DNA of 21,505 nt from Candidatus Poribacteria bacterium (GTDB taxonomy: Bacteria; Poribacteria; WGA-4E; GCA-2687025): NCBI GenBank assembly GCA_002687025.1, contig NYZG01000034.1, positions 4,979 through 26,483 on the forward strand, given 5' to 3'. The notes beneath the pieces are model-generated. The model saw nothing but the letters and a program-made list of their open reading frames with translations. It was not told the origin of the DNA and ran no database searches. A program made the position numbers and the translations under genes. Below, one piece after another: positions 1 to 7,690 of this stretch (position 1 is the first letter of the stretch; every line of letters starts with the position of its first letter).

Positions 1-1770
1 CGCAAGCGCGAAATCCGCGGCGCCCGCGTCTCGATGATCTTCCAGGACCCGATGACGTCCCTGAATCCGACGTTCACCGTGGGCTTCCAACTCGTCGAGG
101 CGATCCGCCGCCACTCCGCCGCGACGAAGACCGAGGCCCGGGCGGAAGCCGTCGAGCTGATCCGCCGCGTACGCATTCCCGAACCTGAGCAGCGTCTCAC
201 TGAGTACCCCCACCAGCTTTCCGGCGGCATGAAGCAGCGCGTCATGATCGCCATGGCGCTCTCGTGTCGCCCCGAGATCCTCATCGCCGACGAGCCCACG
301 ACTGCGCTCGACGTCACGGTGCAGGCACAGATACTCGACCTCATCGCCGAGCTACAGGCGGATATGGGCATGGCCGTCGTCCTCATCACGCACGACTTGG
401 GCGTGGTGCGCGGCCACGCGGATACGGTGGCCGTGATGTACGCCGGCCGGGTCGTCGAGCGCGCGTCCGCGGAGGCCCTGTTCGCGCAACCGTCGCACCC
501 CTACACGCAGGCGTTGCTCCGGTCGTTGCCATCGCGCGGCAAGCGCGGGACGACGCTGGCAGCTATCGAAGGCCGGGTTCCTTCCGCGACGGAATACCCC
601 GACGGCTGCCGTTTCGCCGACAGGTGCCCACACGTGATGGATGTGTGTCGCGACCGGTACCCGGACGCCCACGAGACCGCAGCCGCGCACGTCGCCGATT
701 GCCACCTGTTCGCCGAAGATGTGAGGGCGCCGACCCAGCCGGCCGTGGACGCGGCGCCCGTAGCCGAGAGCGCTACGGGCGAGCGCTCCGACGCCGTCGT
801 GACCGTGCGAGACATGCGCGTCCACTTCCCCATCCGCAAGGGCGTCCTGCGCCGCGTCGTCGGACACGTGCGCGCCGTCGACGGCGTCTCGCTCGATGTC
901 CGCGCGGGCCGGACGTTGGCCGTGGTCGGGGAATCGGGCTGCGGCAAGACGACTCTCGGGAAGGGCATGCTAAGGCTGATCCCGCCGACCGAAGGCCGTG
1001 TCCAGATGGCCGGCGTGGACATCGCCTCCCTCGGCGCCCGCGAGCTGAACCGCACACGCGGCGACATGCAGATGGTCTTCCAGGACCCGTACTCGTCGCT
1101 GGACCCGCGCATGATGGTCCGCGAGATCGTCGAGGAAGGCATGCTCGCCCAGGGCAGAGGCGGCGCGACTCGACCCGAACGCACGGAGCGCATCCGCGTC
1201 GTGCTGGAGCAGACCGGGCTCGATCCGGACATGATGGAGCGCTATCCGCACGAATTCTCGGGCGGGCAGAGGCAACGTATTGCCATCGCTCGCGCGCTTG
1301 CTGTCGAGCCGCGATTCATCGTCTTCGACGAGCCCACGAGCGCCCTCGACGTGTCCGTGCAGGCCGCGATCCTGAACCTGCTGGGGGAGCTCCGGCGCGA
1401 ACTGGGGTTGGCGTACCTGTTCATCACGCACGACCTGTCCGTGGTCGAGTACATCGCCGACGAGGTCGCCGTGATGTATCTCGGTCGCATCGTCGAGCAC
1501 GGCCCGGCCGCCGAGGTGCTGGCGGACCCACGGCACCCGTACACGCGCGCTCTCCTTTCCGCAGTGCCGAAGGTCGACGACAGCGGCGTCGCGAAGATCC
1601 GCCTCGAAGGCGATGTCCCGTCGCCCGTGAACCCGCCGCCGGGGTGCCACTTCCACACACGCTGTCCGGACGCGGTCGAGGGTTGCGCGGACGCGTACCC
1701 CGACGCTCGCGCCATCGGCGGCGGGGTGCGCCGCGCCTGCTTCCTCTACCCCGAGCCGCCAGCGGCGTGA
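1..1770 (+). CDS. Fused dipeptide/oligopeptide ABC transporter ATPase (two NBDs), 5' end missing
   Basis: This is the cytoplasmic ATPase of a peptide/nickel-type ABC importer, with both nucleotide-binding domains in one chain (DppD-DppF or GsiA style). The frame is open from base 1, so the start and the first Walker A lie outside the window. Numbering from the first codon, NBD1 shows a Q-loop (FQDPMTSLNP, from residue 14), signature LSGGMKQR (73-80), Walker B ILIADEPTTALD (93-104) and H-loop His131. A Cys-containing oligopeptide C-terminal extension follows (GCRFADRCP). NBD2 has Walker A GESGCGKT (310-317), signature FSGGQ (419-423), Walker B around 439-450 and a second extension (GCHFHTRCP). 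All expected motifs of the visible part are intact. The permeases and binding protein are probably upstream. The next gene starts 42 bases downstream on the same strand and could be co-transcribed. The substrate cannot be read from the ATPase. Confidence 0.95.
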   Translation, partial: RKREIRGARVSMIFQDPMTSLNPTFTVGFQLVEAIRRHSAATKTEARAEAVELIRRVRIPEPEQRLTEYPHQLSGGMKQRVMIAMALSCRPEILIADEPTTALDVTVQAQILDLIAELQADMGMAVVLITHDLGVVRGHADTVAVMYAGRVVERASAEALFAQPSHPYTQALLRSLPSRGKRGTTLAAIEGRVPSATEYPDGCRFADRCPHVMDVCRDRYPDAHETAAAHVADCHLFAEDVRAPTQPAVDAAPVAESATGERSDAVVTVRDMRVHFPIRKGVLRRVVGHVRAVDGVSLDVRAGRTLAVVGESGCGKTTLGKGMLRLIPPTEGRVQMAGVDIASLGARELNRTRGDMQMVFQDPYSSLDPRMMVREIVEEGMLAQGRGGATRPERTERIRVVLEQTGLDPDMMERYPHEFSGGQRQRIAIARALAVEPRFIVFDEPTSALDVSVQAAILNLLGELRRELGLAYLFITHDLSVVEYIADEVAVMYLGRIVEHGPAAEVLADPRHPYTRALLSAVPKVDDSGVAKIRLEGDVPSPVNPPPGCHFHTRCPDAVEGCADAYPDARAIGGGVRRACFLYPEPPAA

Positions 1771-1812
1771 CCCCCAAAGGCAGATCAGCGCCCAACTCGA
1801 TCGGAGCTCCCG

Positions 1813-2823
1813 ATGCATACGCCCTTCAGCGTCGCGCTGGCCCTGTTGCTGGCGGCAGCGAACCCCGACGCGGACGAGGCGCTCCTGCGGGCCGTGTCCC
1901 GTGACGACGACCAAGAGGCACAACGGCTACTGAGCGAAGCCGGGGCGGATGTCAATCATGTCGACGAGGACGGCCTGACGGCTCACAGGATCGCTGTGGC
2001 CTTCGGACTGGCCGGCCTCGCCGAAGGCCTGGCCGAGCAGGGCGCCGACTCCGATGCCGGACGCCACAGCCTTGATGCCCTGGTAGATCGCGCCTTCTCC
2101 CATCTCACGAAGCCTGGTTCGCCGGGAGCAGCCGTGAGCGTGGCGCGCGACGGCGACGTCCTGTTCGCCCGGGGCTACGGGTTGGCGCAACTCGAATACG
2201 ACATCCCGATCACATCGACCACGGTGTTCCACGTAGCCTCCCTGTCCAAGCAGGTGACGGCGTTCTCCGTCGCGTTGCTCGCTTCCGAAGGACGGCTGTC
2301 ACTAGACGACGACATCCGAACACACTTGCCCGAAGTTCCTGACCTCGGGACGCCTATCACGCTACGCCACCTGATCCACCACACGAGCGGCCTCCGCGAC
2401 CAGTGGCAGCTCCTGGTCATGTCCGGCCACCGCATCGACGACGTCATCACGACCGAGGACATCATGACGCTCGTTCGCCACCAGAGGGAGCTGAACTTCC
2501 CGCCCGGCAGCGAGTACCTCTACTGCAACACCGGATATACGCTGTTGGCGCAGGTCGTCGAGCGCGTCACCGGGGAGACGTTCTACGACTGGACGCGTGA
2601 GCGGCTGTTCGCGCCGCTCGGGATGACGAACACGTACTTCCAGGACGACCACGAGCGCATAGTTCCGAACCGCGCATACTCCTACAAACGCACGGACGAC
2701 GCTATGCCAACAGCGTCCTCAGCTTCGCGAATGCGGGCGCCACGAGCCTGTTCACGACGGTCGAGGATTTCGCGAAATGGACACGCAATCTGGACACGGC
2801 CGAGCTCGGCGGCCGCGAGCTGA
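1813..2823 (+). CDS. Ankyrin-repeat / beta-lactamase-family serine hydrolase, 5' part (frameshifted)
   Basis: This is the N-terminal part of a class C beta-lactamase/DD-peptidase-fold serine hydrolase. A GGAG six bases before the ATG supports the start. Residues 1 to about 20 look like a signal peptide. About 22-82 resemble two ankyrin repeats (LLRAVSRDDDQEAQRLLSEA, then a second helix pair). The hydrolase domain starts near residue 88. The catalytic SxxK is S143-L-S-K146, and the second motif is Y237-C-N239. From about residue 297 the reading turns into Arg/Ser-rich nonsense and stops at 2823. The homologous sequence continues in another frame from about 2703, where the third motif lies. A single missing base near 2700 explains the break. 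The parent protein would be about 615 residues, exported, and might act on peptides, esters or D-amino-acid substrates. The fold is clear but the substrate is not. Confidence 0.85.
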   Translation: MHTPFSVALALLLAAANPDADEALLRAVSRDDDQEAQRLLSEAGADVNHVDEDGLTAHRIAVAFGLAGLAEGLAEQGADSDAGRHSLDALVDRAFSHLTKPGSPGAAVSVARDGDVLFARGYGLAQLEYDIPITSTTVFHVASLSKQVTAFSVALLASEGRLSLDDDIRTHLPEVPDLGTPITLRHLIHHTSGLRDQWQLLVMSGHRIDDVITTEDIMTLVRHQRELNFPPGSEYLYCNTGYTLLAQVVERVTGETFYDWTRERLFAPLGMTNTYFQDDHERIVPNRAYSYKRTDDAMPTASSASRMRAPRACSRRSRISRNGHAIWTRPSSAAAS

Positions 2824-3659
2824 TAACGCTGATGCACGAGACGCGGCTGCTGACGGACGGCAGCGACAACACATACGCGTTCGGCCTGGTCCTCGGGGAG
2901 TACCCCTCGCTTCGGACTGTCGAGCACGGCGGCGCCGACGCGGGATTCCGAAGCCAAGTGATCCGCTTCCCGGACCACGACCTCGCCGTCAATGTCTTCG
3001 GGAACATCGCGGACCTGGCGCCGTCGGAGCTCGCGCGCCGCGTGGCCAGCGTGTACCTTGCGGACGAGATGGCCGCCGCCGAGAGCGTTGCGGCCACAGA
3101 GACAGTGGTCGCTGACACCGGCCCCGACGCGTCCCTGGATGAGTATGTCGGCGAATACGCGCTGAACGACGGGCCCGTCGTGCATGTCACGCGAGACGGC
3201 GATCGCCTGGTCGGTGAAGTGGACGGCTACCCGACCTCAGAGCTGACCGCCGACGGCGGGAACGCGTTCGTCGTCCATGGGACAGGCACGCGGTTGACGT
3301 TCCGCCGCGACGATGCCGGGACGATGACATTCCTCGACGTCCACGCCGGCGAGCAGAAACTCACAGGCGCGCGCATTGATCCGACGCCACTAACGCCCGA
3401 GCAACTCGCGGGATACGCGGGCGCGTACTACAGTCCCGAGCTGGACACGACGTACGACGTCTCGCACGAGGACGGCGGACTCGTCGCGACGCATCGCCGT
3501 CACGGACGCATCCCGCTGATGAGAACTCGCGGCGACGCGTTTCGGAGCGACAACTACGACTTCCCGGTCGTCGCGTTCGTCCGCCATGGCGAGGGTTCCG
3601 TCACCGGCTTCAGGCTCACCGGCGGCCGCGTGCGGCGCCTCCTGTTCGAGCGCCGGTAG
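2703..3659 (+). CDS. Serine hydrolase 3' part: HGG motif plus two lipocalin-like domains
   Basis: This is the continuation of the preceding hydrolase, in the frame one base back. Translated from about 2703 it reads YANSVLSFANAGATSLFTTV and then EDFAKWTRNLD, the usual stretch between the YxN and HxG motifs of this family. The third catalytic motif, HGG, is in VEHGGADAGF (coded near 2923-2952). After the catalytic domain come two tandem beta-rich segments, each beginning with a Y-x-G-x-Y pattern (YVGEYALNDG, then YAGAYYSPEL). These resemble the DUF3471/lipocalin-like tails of secreted beta-lactamase-family hydrolases. The frame runs to the TAG at 3657-3659 with no further damage, so either the break is recent or the missing base is a sequence error. 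If read separately, the first ATG is at 2832, which would omit part of the catalytic domain. Confidence 0.8.
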   Translation, partial: YANSVLSFANAGATSLFTTVEDFAKWTRNLDTAELGGRELITLMHETRLLTDGSDNTYAFGLVLGEYPSLRTVEHGGADAGFRSQVIRFPDHDLAVNVFGNIADLAPSELARRVASVYLADEMAAAESVAATETVVADTGPDASLDEYVGEYALNDGPVVHVTRDGDRLVGEVDGYPTSELTADGGNAFVVHGTGTRLTFRRDDAGTMTFLDVHAGEQKLTGARIDPTPLTPEQLAGYAGAYYSPELDTTYDVSHEDGGLVATHRRHGRIPLMRTRGDAFRSDNYDFPVVAFVRHGEGSVTGFRLTGGRVRRLLFERR

Positions 3660-3686
3660 CCGCGCCGCAGACGCGACAGCGCGCGG
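3660..3686. terminator. GC-rich hairpin in convergent junction
   Basis: The 44 bases between two converging stop codons hold CCGCGC (3660-3665) and GCGCGG (3681-3686), with a possible inner CGC/GCG pair. There is no T-tract, so this is a weak candidate for a shared, factor-dependent terminator. Confidence 0.3.
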
Positions 3687-3703
3687 TTCGAAGTCGCTTA
3701 TAT

Positions 3704-4747
3704 CTATCGCGCCCAACGCTCCCGCAGGTACTCCATGTAGAACAGCCCGTTCTCGACCGGGATGTTGCTGGGAAGGTGATTGCCGACGGCGAACACGAAC
3801 CCGGGACAGTCGAACGCGACTTCGAGCGTCGCGTCGATTTCGCGTCGGATGTCGTCCTGGTTTCCGAACGTCAACGTGCGGCAGTCCACCTTGCTGCCCA
3901 CGATCACCTTGCTGTCGCCGTACTTCTCGACCATGTAGTCGAAGTCGGTCATCGGTTCGTAGATGAACCCGTCCGCGCCCGCGTCCGCGATGTCGTCGAT
4001 GAACTCCGTCATGTCGCCATCCGAGCAGAACAGCACCGTCTTGCCGGCGTCGTGGAGGATACGCCACATCTCGGCGTATCGCGGCATCAGCACCTCGCGG
4101 TAGAAGTCCGGGTGCACGAACGCTCCCGCCGTCCAGACGATGTCGTCGTGCTGGATGAACACCTCGATATCCGTCCTCGCCCACGCCTCGACGTGGTGCC
4201 GCGTCAGGCGGAAGAAGCTGTCGATCACGCGGTCGAACTTCGACCGATCCGCCGCCGCCAGCAGCAGCATGTCCCACCCGAAAGCCTGGATCGCCCCCGA
4301 GATCATCGTCTTGTAGTAGCCGCCGGGGAACAACTGATTCGCGTGGCGTTCCTGCGTCGTCGTGTAAGACTGGGCGTACGATGCCGTCAGCTCCTCCGCG
4401 TCCGGGAGACCGTATTCCTTCACGGCGTCGAACGCCCACACTTCCTCGACCGTGTTGAAGGGGCAGAATATCTCGTCCCGACGGTCGACGCCGCCTTCAA
4501 GGAACTCCGCGTGGCCCATGTCCGTCGTGCGCCCGCGCTTCCCCCAGCCAACCGGGCCGTCGTTCGTGGACCAGATGAAATCCACGTCCCACGCGTCGTT
4601 GAAGGCGCGCCACGCGTCGCCGTCGGTCCTGGGATCGCGACCGGTGACGGCCCGGCACAGCGCGTAGTTGCTGCAATACTCCGTGTGCGCGAGCCGACCG
4701 CCCGGCTCCAGTCGCGTGATGACGCTCCGTGCGAGATCGAGACTCAT
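3704..4747 (-). CDS. URO-D superfamily protein (corrinoid methyltransferase-like)
   Basis: This is a 347-residue TIM-barrel protein of the uroporphyrinogen decarboxylase superfamily, most like the MtaA/CmuA-like and uncharacterised branches rather than true HemE. Supporting stretches are HDDIVWTAGAFVHP (200-213), the LHDAGKTVLFCSDGD segment (231-245), GADGFIYEPMTDFD (257-270), VEKYGDSKVIVG (273-284) and VGNHLPSNIPVEN (321-333). The superfamily contains heme-pathway decarboxylases and zinc-dependent methyl transferases to coenzyme M or corrinoid proteins. I see no clear HxC zinc site, and Cys241 stands where many relatives have His. No signal peptide is visible. A GGAGG seven bases before the ATG supports the start. 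It is the last gene of a three-gene operon, 22 bases after the kinase gene. The substrate is unknown and heme synthesis is unlikely. Confidence 0.85.
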   Translation of the reverse strand: MSLDLARSVITRLEPGGRLAHTEYCSNYALCRAVTGRDPRTDGDAWRAFNDAWDVDFIWSTNDGPVGWGKRGRTTDMGHAEFLEGGVDRRDEIFCPFNTVEEVWAFDAVKEYGLPDAEELTASYAQSYTTTQERHANQLFPGGYYKTMISGAIQAFGWDMLLLAAADRSKFDRVIDSFFRLTRHHVEAWARTDIEVFIQHDDIVWTAGAFVHPDFYREVLMPRYAEMWRILHDAGKTVLFCSDGDMTEFIDDIADAGADGFIYEPMTDFDYMVEKYGDSKVIVGSKVDCRTLTFGNQDDIRREIDATLEVAFDCPGFVFAVGNHLPSNIPVENGLFYMEYLRERWAR

Positions 4748-4769
4748 TCGTCAGCCTCCGCGGATGCGG

Positions 4770-6173
4770 TCAGTTTGCTCGTGCCATGTCGACACATACG
4801 CTTCGCAGGCACTTCACGAGCCACGCCTGCCAGTCCCTGATGGACGATGCGATCGGGGAATACGGTAGATGCGGAAGATGTGATGTCGCGACCCGCAGGT
4901 GGCGGATGGCGTGCGCCGACCAGAGGAGCCAGGGCATCCGCTGCAAGCGACGCAGATGCGCCAGCATCCGCCTGAGATCCGTCACCGAGCCGTGTGTCGC
5001 CCAAGCGGCGAGATAATGGTCCGCCGCCGCATCCGGCACGGGAAGGCCCGTAACGACTCGGTGGAAATACGGGAATTCGAACACGTCGAGGAACGGGTGA
5101 GAGACGTACGCGGTAGCCCAGTCGAACGCGACAGGTCCCTCCCGCGTGATCACCGAGTTGCCGTCCAGGTCGCCGTGCACCAGATGTGCAGGCACGCCTC
5201 CCTCGTCGGCGTCCCGACAAGCCGCCGCGACGACCGGCGCCAACTCTCGGAGTTCGGCGGCCTCCTGCGCTGATGGCGGGCCTTCGGCGTCTGCAAGCAG
5301 GACCGGCAGGTCGTGGATCACGTCCGCATACATCTCCGGCATCCGCGCGAGGCCGCAGTCGAACACCGCGTCCGACGCGACCGGCCCGACAGCCTGCTGC
5401 AGTTCGGCGTATCCACGCGCGTAGTCCCGCACATCGTCTCCCGTCAATGCCCCGGGGTCGCATTCGGTCGGATCTATGCCCCGGACATCCTCGGTCAGCA
5501 GGAGGCCGCCGCCCGCGTCCATGGCCGACGCTACCGGTACGTTCATGCCCGGCGGGACAAGGTCGCGAAGGATCGCCAGCTCCTGCGTGGCTGGGGCCGC
5601 GAGCGCCTTCAGATACACGTCGCCTCCATCCGTCCGTGCGCGCATCACGATGCTCTGCCAGTCGTTCTTTATCGGTTCCACCGTCCCTACGCGACGCCGG
5701 CCCAACGCCTCAAGTCGCTCGTCCAGCCACGCGACGGCCCCTTGCGCCCAGCCCGGCGCCCACCAGGGCACGGGCAGGCTTTCCGCGCCCGACACGGCGA
5801 CATGCGCCGCGACCGCGGCCGCCATGAACGGCCGCGCCCAATCCACCGGGCCGTCGGCCCAGTCGTAGCCCGCCGACGGAGACGCAGCGATGTCGGCGCA
5901 TTCGAACGCATACACGCGAAGCACGCGATGCGCGTCCTCCCGCCCTGGGGGCCACTCCGTCGGGTAGAGCATCGTCACCGGCAAGCCCGTGCCGTGCTCG
6001 ACGGCGCGGGTCGCCCGCGTGAGTCCCCTCGTCTCTCGGCCGTCCACGCACGACCAGTCGCCCGGCGCCATACTCACGAACGGCAGCGACGCGCCGGACG
6101 ACGTCCGGGCCACGAGCACGCGACGCCCACCGTCGGCGGACACGATGGCGTACAGTCCCGACCGTTTACGCAT
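4770..6173 (-). CDS. APH-type kinase (phosphotransferase) with N-terminal Nudix-like region
   Basis: Residues of about 160-460 form an aminoglycoside-phosphotransferase/choline-kinase-type domain. The candidate ATP-binding Lys189 is in VYLKA, the catalytic loop is HGDLDGN (333-339, base Asp335, Asn339), and the metal-binding Asp351 is in FDW. The family phosphorylates hydroxyl groups of small molecules such as sugars, choline, fructosamines or antibiotics. Residues 1 to about 125 are extra. They read as a small beta-rich domain with a stretch (RATRAVEHGTGL, 53-64) resembling the end of a Nudix box without its catalytic glutamates. That assignment is inference. It sits between two URO-D-like genes, 30 bases after the upstream one, and has only a weak ribosome site, so translational coupling is likely. 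The context argues for a metabolic kinase rather than antibiotic resistance. Confidence 0.8.
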   Translation of the reverse strand: MRKRSGLYAIVSADGGRRVLVARTSSGASLPFVSMAPGDWSCVDGRETRGLTRATRAVEHGTGLPVTMLYPTEWPPGREDAHRVLRVYAFECADIAASPSAGYDWADGPVDWARPFMAAAVAAHVAVSGAESLPVPWWAPGWAQGAVAWLDERLEALGRRRVGTVEPIKNDWQSIVMRARTDGGDVYLKALAAPATQELAILRDLVPPGMNVPVASAMDAGGGLLLTEDVRGIDPTECDPGALTGDDVRDYARGYAELQQAVGPVASDAVFDCGLARMPEMYADVIHDLPVLLADAEGPPSAQEAAELRELAPVVAAACRDADEGGVPAHLVHGDLDGNSVITREGPVAFDWATAYVSHPFLDVFEFPYFHRVVTGLPVPDAAADHYLAAWATHGSVTDLRRMLAHLRRLQRMPWLLWSAHAIRHLRVATSHLPHLPYSPIASSIRDWQAWLVKCLRSVCVDMARAN

Positions 6174-6203
6174 GGCCTGCGCAGACGCTACTCGTCAGCG
6201 GCC

Positions 6204-7448
6204 TCATGCCCCCGCGACTTCCATCGCGATGCCCTCCCAATCCCACAGTCGCTCCGGGTCATAGCGCACGGTGGAGATGTCCTTCAGGATGAGCTCGACC
6301 CGGCATCCCTCGGCGACTTCCAGGAACTCGATGAGTTCCCTACGCGCCACGTCTGGCTGCCATTCGTCTGTCGCGAAGACGGCCGGGTTCGGCTTGCGGG
6401 ACATGACGTAATCCGTGCCCACGTTCGCCACCGCGCGCTCCGCGTCGATCCACGCGCTCATCGACAGCTTCCGCAGGTTCGGGACGCGGCGGAGGATCTC
6501 CACCTTCAGGTCCAGGGGCTCGCAGCATCCGTAATACGTAAGCCCCCAGCGTTCCAACCACTTCGCCTCGTACTGCAGGGCGAACTCCCAGTGCATCTCC
6601 GGCGAGACCTCGGAGAATATCTGCGCCGTGGCGCAACCCCACATGTCCTGAGTGCGCGCCGGGCCGTAGTCGGCGGTCGGCTCCGGGAGCTCGTCGATGT
6701 AGCCGTACCCGCCCGAGCCGATGCGCGTGTTGTCGTTGTTCAGCGTCAGCATGTCCAGCTCGATGATCTGATCCAGCTCGCACATGTACGCGTCCACGAG
6801 GCGCGCCATCGCCTTGTGCACCATGTCCGGGCGCACGGCCAGGTCCATCATCGCGTCCTCGACGCCCCACCAGCGTATCAGCAGGTCCCACGGCGCGAAC
6901 CACCAGTTCTTCCGGCCGACCACCCGCACCGGTAGGATGTCGCCGTATATGCCGCACATGCGCTCGTAGCTGTCTTGGGTCGCGTCGGCGTCGTACGTCA
7001 CCTCCGGCATGCGGATCTTCTCGATATCGCCCGGCTCCACGAGTTGCGGGTGGAACTGGCGCGAGACGGTCCCGCTGGTCTCGTCCGTGCGGACGATGTA
7101 CGCCTTCTCGCTGATGCCAAATCCGGTGCTGTGCGCGACGTGTGGCGAGCTCATGTAGTCGTCGACGACCATGTCCCCGGGCAGGTGGCGCCACTGGTAC
7201 AGCATGCGCCGCAGTCCGAGTTCCTGTCCCCGCGCCCATGGGTCGGTCGTGACGAGCGTCAGCTCGTCCTCGTAGTCCATCTCGTTCCAGCAGATCTCGT
7301 TGATCCAGACTAGCGGCCGTGTCGGCTCCAGTCGGTTGAGCCGGCGCCACAGCTCCGCCCTCTCGCCGTTGATCGGCTCGGCGGCGATCGCGGCCTTCTG
7401 CTCCGCCAGGCCGCGCAATACGTCTCGGTCTTTGTCAGGTAGGCTCAT
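6204..7448 (-). CDS. URO-D superfamily protein, divergent second copy
   Basis: This 414-residue cytoplasmic protein has the layout of uncharacterised URO-D superfamily members common in uncultured bacteria. Supporting stretches are LPVRVVGRKNWWFAPWDLL (172-190), the segment around LDMLTLNNDNTRIGSGGYGY (231-250), SEVSPEMHWEFALQYE (279-294), YYGCCEPLDLK (305-315) and LRKLSMSAWID (325-335). The paired cysteines C308-C309 after the barrel strand are candidate metal ligands. It is longer than, and only distantly similar to, the URO-D protein at the other end of the operon, so the two are unlikely to be a recent duplication. As first gene of the unit it follows a divergent intergenic region with inverted repeats. 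The only ribosome-site candidate is a weak GGGG/GGTT stretch. By family knowledge, a role in methyl transfer or decarboxylation is possible. Nothing in the sequence fixes the substrate. Confidence 0.82.
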   Translation of the reverse strand: MSLPDKDRDVLRGLAEQKAAIAAEPINGERAELWRRLNRLEPTRPLVWINEICWNEMDYEDELTLVTTDPWARGQELGLRRMLYQWRHLPGDMVVDDYMSSPHVAHSTGFGISEKAYIVRTDETSGTVSRQFHPQLVEPGDIEKIRMPEVTYDADATQDSYERMCGIYGDILPVRVVGRKNWWFAPWDLLIRWWGVEDAMMDLAVRPDMVHKAMARLVDAYMCELDQIIELDMLTLNNDNTRIGSGGYGYIDELPEPTADYGPARTQDMWGCATAQIFSEVSPEMHWEFALQYEAKWLERWGLTYYGCCEPLDLKVEILRRVPNLRKLSMSAWIDAERAVANVGTDYVMSRKPNPAVFATDEWQPDVARRELIEFLEVAEGCRVELILKDISTVRYDPERLWDWEGIAMEVAGA

Positions 7449-7481
7449 CGTCTAACCCCGGGGTGGCTTGTCGGGCGCCCA

Positions 7482-7514
7482 ACGCGGATCCAACCGCGTC
7501 CACGCTAGGATAGC
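7482..7514. promoter_or_regulatory. Two adjacent dyads in a divergent promoter region
   Basis: An 18-base perfect dyad (ACGCGG, six-base spacer, CCGCGT) spans 7482-7499. A second short dyad, GCTA-GGA-TAGC, spans 7504-7514. The second contains TATCCT on the minus strand (7507-7512), a possible -10 for the URO-D operon, which would place the first dyad at the transcription start. This is the layout expected of a repressor operator. No good -35 was found. Confidence 0.35.
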
Positions 7515-7561
7515 CTACGGCCGGCGCCGATGCAGGCGGGCTGCAGTCCGTGTGGGCGTCA

Positions 7562-7589
7562 TCGACCACGGACGGTCCCACGTTACACT
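7562..7589 (+). promoter_or_regulatory. Possible promoter for the propeller gene
   Basis: TCGACC (7562-7567) and TACACT (7584-7589) are 16 bases apart and each match the sigma70 consensus at four of six positions. The leader to the ATG at 7691 would be about 95 bases. The match is weak. Confidence 0.25.
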
Positions 7590-7690
7590 GCTACTGGATC
7601 GGTAGAGGATTGCGTGGCCGCGCATCGCTGGGGTTCCCGCCAATCCCCCGAGGGCGGCCCCGGCGCGATCCACAGCCGCGGGAGCCATCC

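Noticed and set aside
264..1904. A 546-codon plus-strand frame overlapping the ABC ATPase.
   Set aside because: Its product is Arg-rich low-complexity sequence, while the overlapping frame has every ABC motif.
2694..2705. Programmed -1 frameshift in the serine hydrolase gene.
   Set aside because: No X-XXY-YYZ slippery site and no obvious downstream pseudoknot. A simple missing base is the more economical explanation.
4770..6173. The APH-fold gene as an antibiotic-resistance determinant.
   Set aside because: It is embedded between metabolic URO-D-like genes, has an extra N-terminal domain, and shows no mobile-element context.
5313..6935. A long plus-strand open frame (540 codons) opposite the kinase and URO-D genes, and similar ones at 3776-4840, 10927-12636 and 15416-16900.
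   Set aside because: Their products are rich in Arg, His, Pro and Val with no domain, and they mirror conserved genes on the other strand. They are by-products of GC-rich codon usage.
7552..7581. Hairpin GTGGGCGTC/GACG-GT-CCCAC upstream of the propeller gene.
   Set aside because: Nine pairs with a two-base bulge and a ten-base loop is within what random GC-rich DNA produces, and it lies upstream of the likely -10, so it may not be transcribed.
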